Assembly: GCF_023184515.1 (NCBI RefSeq)
Contig: NZ_JAAHBP010000032.1
Coordinates: forward strand, 29,643-93,642
DNA length: 64,000 bases
Direction of reading: 5' to 3'
Source: Streptomyces sp. D2-8
Lineage (GTDB): Bacteria; Actinomycetota; Actinomycetes; Streptomycetales; Streptomycetaceae
The translations under genes and the position numbers were made by a program. The notes beneath the pieces were generated by a model. That model was not told the DNA's origin. It saw nothing but the letters and a program-made list of their open reading frames with translations, and did no database searches. Shown one piece after another: positions 43,854 through 52,558 of this stretch. Positions within the stretch are counted from its first letter, which is position 1; each line of letters starts with the position of its first letter.

Positions 43854-44068
43854 ACAGTCAACCGCGCGACACCGGACGGCGACACGCCGATGCTCCTGCC
43901 GGCCGAAAGATTCGGACTCGCCGAGGCGATCTGCGCCTACACGGTGGGGCCGGCCCCGGTGAACCATCTCGACGACACCGGCCGGGTCCGGGAGGGAGCA
44001 CTGGCGGATCCGGTGGTCCTGGACCGCGATCCGTTCGACGGGCCGGCATTCGACGCACAGGAGATCGC
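43854..44068 (+). pseudogene. C-terminal remnant of a YtcJ-type amidohydrolase
   Basis: The frame reads VNRATPDGDTPMLLPAERFG, LAEAICAYTVGPAPVNHLDD and VREGALADPVVLDRDPFDGP, the last part of the metal-dependent amidohydrolase family (usual GALADLVVLDRDPF). The barrel with the metal ligands is missing. The expected last strand (about QVVRTYVGG) is replaced by a tandem repeat that starts at this exact point. Confidence 0.7.
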
Positions 44069-44208
44069 GGGGACGCAGGTACGTACGTGGGGACGCAGGT
44101 ACGTACGCGGGGACGCAGGTACGTACGCGGGGACGCAGGTACGTACGCGGGGACGCAGGTACGTACGTGGGGACGCAGGTACGTACGTGGGGACGCAGGT
44201 ACGTACGT
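44069..44208. repeat. 20-bp minisatellite, seven copies
   Basis: Seven head-to-tail copies of GGGGACGCAGGTACGTACG(T/C), 140 bp in total. Copies 1, 5, 6 and 7 end in T and copies 2-4 in C; otherwise they are identical. The unit corresponds to the last strand of the amidohydrolase (GTQV-RT), so it arose by amplification of that coding segment. Twenty is not a multiple of three, so each added unit changes the frame of what follows. Confidence 0.95.
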
Positions 44209-44423
44209 GGGGGCGCGCGAGTATACGCAGCTCATGAGGCTTGAGCAGTAACCCAGATCACGGCTGGGCCACGGTGTAGATCATTTAGGCTCTGGGCAGC
44301 CTCGTAGCGCTTCTCAGTTCAACTTTCGGTCTGCGAAGTCCAGTTCGAGTGTGAGGGCGGTCTCGACGGCTGCCTGTTTGCAGGGCCGGGGGACTCTGCG
44401 GTCCGTCTCCCGAAAGGAAGTGC

Positions 44424-44486
44424 ATGGCTCAGGACGTCACGTTCGACCTCCCCTTCGGCGCCCCCGTCAGCAGACGTCTGGAGTAG
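44424..44486 (+). pseudogene. terpene cyclase N-terminal fragment (20 aa)
   Basis: ATG 44424 follows AAAGGAAG. The product MAQDVTFDLPFGAPVSRRLE is the usual opening of bacterial terpene cyclases (F-x-L-P-F-x-x-x-x-S), then stops at TAG. The rest of the cyclase is absent. Positions 44209-44423 and 44487-44637 contain nothing else I recognise. Confidence 0.5.
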
Positions 44487-44637
44487 ACCCAGGAGCGCCG
44501 TCCGTCGAAGGGCAGTGGGCGACCACCGCTGTTCGGCGAGGCCGTCGCGGAAGTACAGAAGATTCCCGGACACGACCGGCCAACAACCGCGGCTGATCGA
44601 ATCCGTTGCCAGGACCACAGCTTGAAGGGAAGCCGGT

Positions 44638-46368
44638 GTGAAATCTCGAGTCATAGGTGCTGGTCCGAAGGCGTCCGCCGACAGCGTGCTCCCGGCGCAG
44701 CCTGGCGCCCAGCTTCAGCCCGGCGAGGCGGGGAACGCCCTGGCCCGTCTCTTGGGGAAACGCGTCAATGGGTGCACGGAGCAGTACCGAAGTTCCCAGA
44801 ACGCAGCTCGGCAGCGGCTCGACGCACTCGGATCCCCCCACTCCAGCACCACGCTGCATGTGGAGGGAGCCTTCCCTCTGGCGCAGCGCGCGTTCCTCCC
44901 GCCCGATGAGGAGGGCCATGCCAGGTTGAGGCAGCTCGACACCAGCCTGCGCATGATCGAAACAGCCTTCCCGCAAGTCAGCACCGATATCGAGGTCTGC
45001 CGGCTGACCAGCAGGATGCTGGAAGAAGCCTGGAGGAGCCGGGCACTCACCCCGCCGCGCGAGGAGGAACAAGCCACCGACTGCGCCTGCCGGCTGTGCC
45101 GTCGGTTGCCCACGCCCCCCGCACGCACGCTGGATGACTACCGTTGGCGGCAGAGCGCCGGTCGTCCCCTCACGGTGAAGACCTGGCCGTACCGCCGGGA
45201 ACTCGACAGCGTTCTGACCGGTGGATGGTCCTGGACCCGGCAGATGAACGACCTTGAACGCGACCTCGGCCACCGCCACCGCTTCGAAGACGACATCCTC
45301 GTCTTCCACGAATACAAACGCGTGATCGACACCATAGACACCACGCGCCTCACCCAACTCGTCGAAGGCCGCTTGGCCGAGAGCTTCAGCACCAACAGCG
45401 CACGGGCCCTGGTCTGCGGACTCTTCGCTGCCCATAAGCGATCCGTTGACGAGTACTGGCTCCAACAGCACGACGCGGGCAGCGTCGTACTCCCCCAGAC
45501 CAACCCACTCGGCCAGAGCACCTACGCACTCCTGCAGATGCTGGACTGCCTGTTCTGGCACGTCTCACCCGACACCGAGCTCTGGCAGGAAGAGCACCTC
45601 GCCTCCCTGCTGCTGTGCCGCGTCATCGACGACATGGCCGACGTACGAGTCGATGCCCTCACCGGCGAGATCAGCAACTTCTGGCTCGCCGACATGCCCA
45701 CCCACACCAAGGCCCTCTACGCTGCCTGCGCCATCGCCCTCGTGAAGTACGGCTGCATGCCAGAGGCACATGCCCCGATGTGGAACACCTGGCTGATGAA
45801 CACCACCATCGTCTGGATGGGGCTCACGGGGCGCCACGCCCTGTGGTTCGACGGCATCACCCAGGGCCTCCCCCCGGCCCAGGAGTGCCCGCTCTGCGAC
45901 CTGCAGCCCAACGCATGCACCGGCCTCCTCACCCACGGCACCACCCTCACCCTCGCCCCGCGGCCCACCGCGCCAGCGCTGAGCACCCGGTCTGCCGAGC
46001 TGTCCGCACGCTGCCGAGCCCAATACCCCCAGGCCTGGTCCCTCTTCGACGCCGAGCTCCATGCCTTCGAAGCACTGCACGGCCCCTGGTACGGCAACAT
46101 CGACAGCACATGGGAGATCCTGCGCCGCACCTACATCGCCGCCGTGGAGGCGTCCAGCGCAGCACCATCCCAGGCCCGCGCTCGTCATGTCCAACAAGAC
46201 GCCGGCGCAGTCGGATCTGAAAAGTTTCACACCCTGCACGACCCTCAAACCGGGAGGGAAGACACCGCACTGCTCGCCTATATGTTCGGCTGCGCCCACC
46301 CGCACTTCCTCTGGAACGCCACGGGATACCGTCCCACGGACCTCGCAGGCGACTGGCTCGACGGCTGA
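44638..46368 (+). CDS. putative class I isoprenoid synthase-like protein (576 aa)
   Basis: GTG 44638 has AAGGGA ten bases upstream. The protein is long, helical and lacks membrane segments. Its central motif CRVIDDMADVRVDALTGE (about residues 325-342) is an Asp-rich DDxxD-like box in a helix, as in class I prenyl-diphosphate-using enzymes, and is followed by SNFWLAD. A Cys-rich patch (CACRLCRRL, about 144) and CPLCDL (about 420) are extra. I know no characterised member. The terpene cyclase fragment just upstream agrees with an isoprenoid context. The call is tentative; a helical protein of other function cannot be excluded. Confidence 0.45.
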   Translation: MKSRVIGAGPKASADSVLPAQPGAQLQPGEAGNALARLLGKRVNGCTEQYRSSQNAARQRLDALGSPHSSTTLHVEGAFPLAQRAFLPPDEEGHARLRQLDTSLRMIETAFPQVSTDIEVCRLTSRMLEEAWRSRALTPPREEEQATDCACRLCRRLPTPPARTLDDYRWRQSAGRPLTVKTWPYRRELDSVLTGGWSWTRQMNDLERDLGHRHRFEDDILVFHEYKRVIDTIDTTRLTQLVEGRLAESFSTNSARALVCGLFAAHKRSVDEYWLQQHDAGSVVLPQTNPLGQSTYALLQMLDCLFWHVSPDTELWQEEHLASLLLCRVIDDMADVRVDALTGEISNFWLADMPTHTKALYAACAIALVKYGCMPEAHAPMWNTWLMNTTIVWMGLTGRHALWFDGITQGLPPAQECPLCDLQPNACTGLLTHGTTLTLAPRPTAPALSTRSAELSARCRAQYPQAWSLFDAELHAFEALHGPWYGNIDSTWEILRRTYIAAVEASSAAPSQARARHVQQDAGAVGSEKFHTLHDPQTGREDTALLAYMFGCAHPHFLWNATGYRPTDLAGDWLDG

Positions 46369-46915
46369 CACCTCTCCCGTGCCAGAAGCCCAGTAGATGG
46401 TGGTGGGGCCGTCCTCACCATCGACCTCGGACCGGCCCTCCGAGATGCCGCCGGCCACGCCGGCGCGGATGGCGAAGCCGCGCCGGCGCATCGAGCACGA
46501 CTGTCCTGTGCAACGCCGGCTGAGGCGGGCGGATTCGTGGTCGCGTCGCCCGAGGCACCGGGCCCACCGCACAGGCCGCCCTGCCAACCACCGGCCACGG
46601 CAGGAAGTTGCCCCCGCCCAGGCCTCCGTCTCTGCCCCGGCACTCGAAAGCGGGACCCCGGCGGCCGGAACGCGGCGGCATGCCTCAGGGAAGGGGCATT
46701 CACCCTATGGATGCCCCGCTATCTGGGATTCGGATCGTTCGAAGGATGGCGAAGCGGACTCCGGACCACCCATAGTCGTCCCACCCCGCACGCGCCGCTG
46801 TCCGGACCAGCCGCCGACGTGCGGCTGTCCGCAGCATGCCGTGCCCACCAGCGCCCGCACCGCGGTCGCCCGTTGAAGGCATGCCCTCTCCCGTACACCG
46901 TCCCCTGGAGTCGAC
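46369..46915. other. about 550 bp without a recognisable gene
   Basis: Frames on both strands lack motifs and ribosome sites. The last 40 bp should hold the leader of the MFS gene. Confidence 0.35.
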
Positions 46916-48184
46916 ATGCCCGGTTCCGTTCCGCCGCCGTATCCTGCCACGGCCGACTCCGCCCCCGCGCCCATGGCCGTCTCGGGTCCGGCCCATCTGC
47001 TGCGTGTGACCCTGCTGATGGCAGGCAGCTGTCTGCCGATCCTGGGCGCGGTGCTGATCGCCCCGGTACTGCCCAAGATGCAGGACCACTTCGAGTCGGT
47101 GCCGGGGGCCAAGGCGCTGGTGCCTCTCGCACTCACCGTGCCGGCGCTGGCGCTGGCGCTGCTGGCCCCGTTCGCCGGCGTGATCGTGGACCGGCTGGGC
47201 CGCAAACGGCTGCTGATCGCGGCGACCCTGCTGTACGCCGTGTTCGGCACCGCCCCGCTGTGGCTTGATTCCCTGGGCGCCATCATCGCCAGCCGTGCCC
47301 TCGTCGGTGTCACCGAGGCCGCGATCATGACCTGCTGCACCACGCTGATCGGGGACTACTACTCCGGTCGGCAGCGGGTCAAGTACCTCGCCCTGCAGAC
47401 CATGTGCGCCTCCGCATCGGCCACCGTCTTCTTCGTGGTCGGCGGTGCGGCCGGATCCGCGGGGTGGCGGATGCCGTTCTGGGTGTACGCCGTGAGCCTG
47501 GCACTCGCCCCGCTGATGGCCATGGCATTGCCCAGCCCGGCAGGCCGCGCGACCACCGGCAAGGCCCCGGTCGCGGGGACGGCGGGCCGCAGGCCTTTCC
47601 CCTGGCGGCAGTTGAGGGGCATCTGCGCCCTCACCTTCTTCGGAGCGATGGTCTTCTACACCGTCCCGGTCGAGATGTCGTACCTCCTCGACGACCTCGG
47701 GGTGCAGAACTCCGGCGTCATCGGTCTGGCCACGGCGATCGCCAGCGCCGCCACCGTGGGCGGCGCGATCGTCTTCGCTCGGCTGAAGCGCTCCCCCGAG
47801 CCTGCGCTGCCCGCCGTTCTCGCGGTCTGCGCGGTCGGCTTCGGGGTGATGTTCCTCGCGGGCAGCGCGCCGCTGCTGGTCATCGGGGCGGTGATCAACT
47901 GTGTCGGCACGGGCATGCTGCTGCCCGCCCTGCTGACGAGCGCCATGTCCCGCCTGGCCTTCGAGGACCGCGGTCGCGGTACAGGGCTGTGGACGGCGGC
48001 CTTCTTCGGCGGTGAGTTCGTGTGCCCGCTGGTACTGCTCGCCGGGGAGTCGGCGATGGGGAGCCTCGCGGGTGCGGTGGGCGTGCTGGGGGTCGTCACG
48101 GCTCTGGTCGCGGGCGGGCTGCCGGCGGTCCGGCGGCGGGCAGGGGCCGTCGACAAGCGGCCGCTGCCAGAGCCGTCGGCTTGA
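46916..48184 (+). CDS. MFS transporter (12 TM) of the catabolic island
   Basis: The 422-aa protein has about twelve hydrophobic segments. The loop 2-3 motif reads GVIVDRLGRKRLLIAATLLY, the MFS G-x-x-x-D-R-x-G-R-R signature. The C-terminal half starts about residue 215 after a polar loop. It is probably an aromatic-acid or drug/proton antiporter type; the substrate is unknown. It is the first gene of the ring-cleavage region and is convergent with its LysR regulator. The ATG at 46916 follows a weak ribosome site (GGAG). Confidence 0.8.
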   Translation: MPGSVPPPYPATADSAPAPMAVSGPAHLLRVTLLMAGSCLPILGAVLIAPVLPKMQDHFESVPGAKALVPLALTVPALALALLAPFAGVIVDRLGRKRLLIAATLLYAVFGTAPLWLDSLGAIIASRALVGVTEAAIMTCCTTLIGDYYSGRQRVKYLALQTMCASASATVFFVVGGAAGSAGWRMPFWVYAVSLALAPLMAMALPSPAGRATTGKAPVAGTAGRRPFPWRQLRGICALTFFGAMVFYTVPVEMSYLLDDLGVQNSGVIGLATAIASAATVGGAIVFARLKRSPEPALPAVLAVCAVGFGVMFLAGSAPLLVIGAVINCVGTGMLLPALLTSAMSRLAFEDRGRGTGLWTAAFFGGEFVCPLVLLAGESAMGSLAGAVGVLGVVTALVAGGLPAVRRRAGAVDKRPLPEPSA

Positions 48185-48190
48185 CGGCTG

Positions 48191-48212
48191 CTGAAGGGCC
48201 GCGTCCCTTCAG
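48191..48212. terminator. short bidirectional hairpin terminator
   Basis: CTGAAGGG (48191-48198) and CCCTTCAG (48205-48212) form a perfect 8-bp stem with a 6-base loop between the convergent MFS and LysR genes. Confidence 0.55.
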
Positions 48213-48229
48213 GGCGTTGCCGGACCGGT

Positions 48230-49177
48230 TCACACAGCCGGTCCGGCATCGCCGTTCTCCTTGCCGTTTCCGTTCGCCGTCAGCGTCGCGCCCACCTCCG
48301 CCGCCTTCTGGCGCAGCCAGATGTGGGCCGCGTCCTGGGCGTGGACCGGGTGCCACCACAGCGCCTCCCGGACCGGCACCGCCTCGAAGGGGCAGGGCAG
48401 GACGCGCACCGCGGCCGAGCGGACCGCTCTGCGGGCCAGGCGCTCCTGGATCATGGAGACCCGGCGGGTGCCCTCGACCATGTGGGGCAGGAGCTGGAAG
48501 GTCTGCACGGAGACCTCCACCCTCGGGCTGATGCCGATCATGCTGAGCTGGCGGGCCACCGGGGCGTCGTAGGGGCGCTGGTAGACCGCCCAGGGCAGGT
48601 GCGACAGATGCTCGAGGGTGATTTCGTCGCCGACGTCAGGGTTGTCGTCGGCGACCACGCACAGCCAGCGGTCCCGGTGGAGGTCGACGGCCGGGAAGCC
48701 GTCGATGATGCCGTGCGGCATCATCAGCCCGTCCACGGTGCTGAGCACGGTGGCCGCGTTCTCCGCAACCGAGGGCGCGGGGTGCTGGAAGGTGAGCCGG
48801 ATGCCGGGCGCCTCCTGGTGCAGGGTGCGGGCGAGCGCGGCGCCGAAGACGGCCGCGCCGTAGTCGGAGGCGAGCAGGGTGAACTCGCGGCTCTCGGCGG
48901 CCGGATCGAAGTCCGCCTGGCTGGAGAAGACCCGTTCCAGCAGGTCGCACGCGGTCGCGCTGCGGTCCCTCAGGGCGACTCCGAGCGGCGTCAGCTCATA
49001 GGCGTTGCCGGTGCGGGCGAGCAATTCGTCGTCGAAATGGCGGCGCAGCCGGGACAGCGCCGCGCTCATCGCGGGCTGGCTCAGTCCGACGCGCTCGCCG
49101 GCCCGGGTGACGTTGCGTTCCTCCAGCAGCGCGCGCAGGGCGAGGACCAGATTGAGGTCGAGTCGGGACAGGTTCAC
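48230..49177 (-). CDS. LysR-family regulator of the ring-cleavage operon (NodD/NahR-like)
   Basis: The protein starts best at GTG 49177 (AGGTGG six bases before it), giving NLSRLDLNLVLALRALLEER, the opening of the NodD/NahR/LinR type. The HTH continues NVTRAGERVGLSQPAMSAAL, SRLRRHFDDELLARTGNAYE. It is 315 aa, normal length. It is divergent from the seven-gene catabolic operon starting at 49299 and is therefore its likely activator. NahR-type regulators answer to aromatic acids or their ring-fission products. Confidence 0.87.
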   Translation of the reverse strand: MNLSRLDLNLVLALRALLEERNVTRAGERVGLSQPAMSAALSRLRRHFDDELLARTGNAYELTPLGVALRDRSATACDLLERVFSSQADFDPAAESREFTLLASDYGAAVFGAALARTLHQEAPGIRLTFQHPAPSVAENAATVLSTVDGLMMPHGIIDGFPAVDLHRDRWLCVVADDNPDVGDEITLEHLSHLPWAVYQRPYDAPVARQLSMIGISPRVEVSVQTFQLLPHMVEGTRRVSMIQERLARRAVRSAAVRVLPCPFEAVPVREALWWHPVHAQDAAHIWLRQKAAEVGATLTANGNGKENGDAGPAV

Positions 49178-49206
49178 CGGGCACCACCTGGAGAAGTCAG
49201 AGCCAT

Positions 49207-49234
49207 CTGTGACGTAGATACGGCACATTCACAG
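49207..49234. promoter_or_regulatory. inverted repeat between LysR and the catabolic operon
   Basis: CTGTGA (49207-49212) and TCACAG (49229-49234) are 16 bp apart in the 121-bp divergent promoter region. This is a plausible LysR-type site. No second copy was found elsewhere in the window. Confidence 0.45.
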
Positions 49235-49298
49235 GATTGATTTCCCTGATCTGCCGTTCGAGGCCACAGTAGACCGCAACCCCGCAGGAGGACATCTG

Positions 49299-50279
49299 AT
49301 GGCAACGCTCACGCAACCTGCCGGCACGTTCGCGCTCGGCACGTTCTCCGCTCCGGAGGAGGAGCCCTTCCCCGGCCTTCTGGCCGAGGGACGGGTACTC
49401 GACCTGAGCAGAGCCCTGGACTGGACGCCGTCCGGCGTGCGTGCCGTGGTGGAGCGTTGGGAGGGGACGCTTCCCGTGCTGCGCTCCCTGGCGGACGACG
49501 ACAGCCTCGGCTGGCAGCCGCTGGAGGGCCTGCGGGTGCACGCCCCGCTGGAGCCCCGCCAGATCTTCCAGTCCGGCGCCAACTACCGGCAGCACGTGAT
49601 CGACCTCGAGGTCGCCCACCGCTCCGCCGACGACCCGCGCACCGTCGAGGAGGCCCGCGCGGAGATCGCCGCGATCATGGACCGGCGGGCCGCCGAGGAC
49701 CTGCCGTACGTGTTCATCGGCCTGCCCAGCACCATCGCGGGTCCGTACGACGACGTCGTCCTGCCCGCCTGGGCCGAGAAGCCCGACTGGGAACTGGAGC
49801 TGGCGGCGGTCATCGCCAAGCCCGCGTACCGGGTCTGCGCCGAGGAGGCGCTGGAGTACGTCGCCGGGTACACCATCGCCAACGACCTCACCGACCGCGC
49901 CACCGTCTTCCGCCGGGACATGCCCGCCATCGGCACCGACTGGCTGCGCTGCAAGAACGCGCCCGGCTTCACCCCGCTCGGCCCCTGGCTCGTGCCGGCC
50001 GAGTCGATCACCGACCCCGGTGACCTGCGGGTCACGCTGAAGCTGAACGGCGAGACCATGCAGGACGAGTCCACCGAGGACATGCTCTTCGGCATCGCAC
50101 GGCTGGTGTCGTACATCTCCCAGACCTCCCGGCTCCTGCCGGGCGACCTGGTGCTGACCGGCAGCCCGGCCGGCAACGGCATCCACTGGGGCCGACTGCT
50201 GCGCGACGGCGACGTCATGGAGGGCTCCATCACCGGCCTGGGCGTACAGCGCACGCGTTGCGTGGAGCAGGCGTCATGA
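49299..50279 (+). CDS. fumarylacetoacetate-hydrolase (FAH) family enzyme, copy 1
   Basis: ATG 49299 has AGGAGG ten bases upstream. The 326-aa protein shows the FAH C-terminal domain: QIFQSGANYRQHVIDLEV, then PDWELELAAVIAKPAYRVCA with the metal-binding E-x-E-L pattern, YVAGYTIANDLTDRA, and PGDLVLTGSPAGNG. Members hydrolyse or decarboxylate ring-fission acids. It is the first gene of a cluster in which the next gene overlaps it by ATGA. A second FAH gene closes the cluster, so two different steps are likely. Confidence 0.85.
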   Translation: MATLTQPAGTFALGTFSAPEEEPFPGLLAEGRVLDLSRALDWTPSGVRAVVERWEGTLPVLRSLADDDSLGWQPLEGLRVHAPLEPRQIFQSGANYRQHVIDLEVAHRSADDPRTVEEARAEIAAIMDRRAAEDLPYVFIGLPSTIAGPYDDVVLPAWAEKPDWELELAAVIAKPAYRVCAEEALEYVAGYTIANDLTDRATVFRRDMPAIGTDWLRCKNAPGFTPLGPWLVPAESITDPGDLRVTLKLNGETMQDESTEDMLFGIARLVSYISQTSRLLPGDLVLTGSPAGNGIHWGRLLRDGDVMEGSITGLGVQRTRCVEQAS

Positions 50280-51247
50280 GCCTGGACCGGACCGACCCGG
50301 AGGGCGCCATCGCCGAGGCCGCCAAGGCCTGCTCCAACTGGGGGCGTTGGGGCGAGGACGACGTACTCGGCACCCTCAACTTCCTCGACGAGGCCAAACG
50401 CCGCGAGGGCGCCGCGCTGGTCCGCCGTGGGGTCAGCTTCTCCCTGTCGCAGCGGTTCGACATGAACGGCCCGCAGAAGGGCTGGCGTCGGCGGACGAAC
50501 CCCGTGCACACCATGCTGGACACGGGGACGGACGCGGCGCTGGGCAACCAGGGCTTCCCGCACGGCATCGGCGGCGCCGACGACGTGGTCGCGATGCCAC
50601 TGCAGTGCTCCACCCAGTGGGACGGGCTCGGGCACATCTTCGACCACGGCATCGCCTGGAACGGCAGGGCGGCCGAGAGGGTCGTCACCTCCGACGGCGA
50701 CCTGGTCACCGGAATCGAGCACATGGCCCCGTACGTGGCCGGGCGCGGGGTGCTGCTGGACGTAGCCCGGATCTTCGGTGCCGACGACGGTGCACCGGAG
50801 CTGCCGGACGGTTTCGCGATCACCGCGGAGCATCTGACCGCGACCGCCGGGGCCCACGGTGTGAGCGTGGGACGCGGCGACATCGTCCTCGTCCGCACCG
50901 GACACCTCGCCCGCGCCCGGCGCGACGGCTGGGGCGACTACGCGGGCGGCCCCGCGCCCGGGCTGTCCTTCACCACCGCCGGCTGGCTGCACGGCACCGA
51001 GATCGCCGCGATCGCCACCGACACCTGGGGCTTCGAGGTACGGCCCAACGAGTTCGACGACGCCTTCCAGCCGCTGCACCAAGTCGTCATCCCCAACATG
51101 GGCCTGCTGATCGGCGAGATGTGGGACCTCGACGCGCTCGCCGAGGACTGCGCGGCCGAGGGCGTCTACGAGTTCTGGCTCACCGCCGCGCCGCTGCCGA
51201 TCACGGGAGCCGTCGGCTCACCGGTGAACCCGATCGCGGTCAAGTAG
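50276..51247 (+). CDS. cyclase-family (kynurenine-formamidase-like) hydrolase
   Basis: The 323-aa protein overlaps the FAH gene at ATGA. It reads SNWGRWGEDDVLGTLNFLDE, LQCSTQWDGLGHIFDHGIAW and VSVGRGDIVLVRTGHLARAR, the pattern of the cyclase/KynB family with a metal site built from His and Asp (QWDGLGHIFDHG in place of the usual HxGTHxDxxxH). Family members open amides or lactones, or hydrolyse enol lactones. In this operon it may open an intermediate lactone. Substrate unknown. Confidence 0.78.
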   Translation: MSLDRTDPEGAIAEAAKACSNWGRWGEDDVLGTLNFLDEAKRREGAALVRRGVSFSLSQRFDMNGPQKGWRRRTNPVHTMLDTGTDAALGNQGFPHGIGGADDVVAMPLQCSTQWDGLGHIFDHGIAWNGRAAERVVTSDGDLVTGIEHMAPYVAGRGVLLDVARIFGADDGAPELPDGFAITAEHLTATAGAHGVSVGRGDIVLVRTGHLARARRDGWGDYAGGPAPGLSFTTAGWLHGTEIAAIATDTWGFEVRPNEFDDAFQPLHQVVIPNMGLLIGEMWDLDALAEDCAAEGVYEFWLTAAPLPITGAVGSPVNPIAVK

Positions 51248-51394
51248 CCGCCCGGCCCCCGGATGCGCCCTTCCCGGACAGCAACGACGCATCCGGCCCG
51301 CACCCCGTCCCCACCCCTGGCCCGCACTCCCAGCGGGCGAGCCGCACACCCGCCGCCCGAAGCCGCGCGGCCCGACCGGGAGGTATCCCCGACC

Positions 51395-52558
51395 ATGAGC
51401 GACCCCCGCACCCTCCCCCAGCCTCCGGCCGGGGCCGGCCGCACCGTCCTCGTCATCGGCGGGGGCGCCTCCGGCAACGCCGTCACCATCCTGCTGCGCC
51501 GTGCCGGTGTCGCCGTGGACCTGATCGAGGCCAAGCCCGACTGGAACGCCACCACCGGCTCCGGCATCACCCTCCAGGGCAACGCCCTCAGAGTGCTGCG
51601 CGAGCTGGGCGTGTGGGATCGGGTGAGCGCTTCCGGCTTCGCCTTCGGCCAGCTGGGCGTGACCGCCCCGGACGGCACGGTCCTCTTCGTCGCCGACGAC
51701 ATCCAGACCGGCGGCCCCGACCTGCCCGCCACGCTCGGCATGCAGCGCCCCCAACTGCAGCAGATCCTCATCGACGCGGTCCGCGCCTCCGGCGCCACCG
51801 TGCGCCTCGGCACCACCGCCGAGACCCTGGAGCAGGACGCCGACGGCGTCTCGGTGCGCTTCAGCGACGGCACGGAAGGCCGCTACGACCTGGTGATCGC
51901 CGCCGACGGCCTCAACTCGGCGACCCGCGCCGCGATCGGCATCGCCGACAAGCCGGAACCCACCGGAATGGCCATCTGGCGCATCGCCGCTCCCCGCCCC
52001 GAGGGGCTGGAACGCACGGACCTGGCGACCGGCGGCCCGGCGTACATCGCGGGCTACTGTCCCACCAGCGAGGACACCATCTACGCCTACGTCGTCGAGG
52101 CCAACCGTGAGCGCGCCTCGATCCCGCCGGAGTCCTACGCCGACGAGATGCGCAAACTCGCCCAGGGCTACGGCGGCCACTGGCCCGAGATCGTGCAGCA
52201 CATCGAGGACCCGGCCCAGGTCAACTACACCTGGTTCCACCGTCTCCTGGTGGAGGGCCCCTGGCACCGCGGCCGGGTCGTGCTCGTCGGGGACGCCGCC
52301 CACTGCTGCCCGCCCACCTTCGCACAGGGCGCTGCGATGTCCCTGGAGGACGCCCTGGTCCTCGCCGAGCTGCTCACCGCCCGGGACGACTGGGACGACG
52401 GGCTCTTCACCGAGTACCACGACCGCCGCCTCCCCCGCGTCGGCATGGTCGTCGAAGCCTCCTGCCGGCTGGGCCAGTGGCATCTCGACGGGGTGCGCGA
52501 CGCGGACGTGCCCGGACTGACCCACCGCACCCTGAACGCGCTCAAGGAACTCCCGTGA
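51395..52558 (+). CDS. FAD-dependent aromatic monooxygenase
   Basis: ATG 51395 follows GGGAGG. The 387-aa protein has GGGASGNAVTILLRRAG (FAD GxGxxG), DLVIAADGLNSATRAAIG (DG motif) and VLVGDAAHCCPPTFAQGAAM (GD motif). It is a group A flavin hydroxylase, which adds a hydroxyl to an electron-rich ring and so prepares a diol for extradiol cleavage by the enzyme two genes downstream. The preceding 147-bp gap is the longest within the operon and could hold a secondary promoter. Confidence 0.88.
   Translation: MSDPRTLPQPPAGAGRTVLVIGGGASGNAVTILLRRAGVAVDLIEAKPDWNATTGSGITLQGNALRVLRELGVWDRVSASGFAFGQLGVTAPDGTVLFVADDIQTGGPDLPATLGMQRPQLQQILIDAVRASGATVRLGTTAETLEQDADGVSVRFSDGTEGRYDLVIAADGLNSATRAAIGIADKPEPTGMAIWRIAAPRPEGLERTDLATGGPAYIAGYCPTSEDTIYAYVVEANRERASIPPESYADEMRKLAQGYGGHWPEIVQHIEDPAQVNYTWFHRLLVEGPWHRGRVVLVGDAAHCCPPTFAQGAAMSLEDALVLAELLTARDDWDDGLFTEYHDRRLPRVGMVVEASCRLGQWHLDGVRDADVPGLTHRTLNALKELP

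Noticed and set aside
44069..44208. Tandem repeat considered as a CRISPR array
   Set aside because: The 20-bp units are directly contiguous without spacers, and there are no cas genes; it is a minisatellite.
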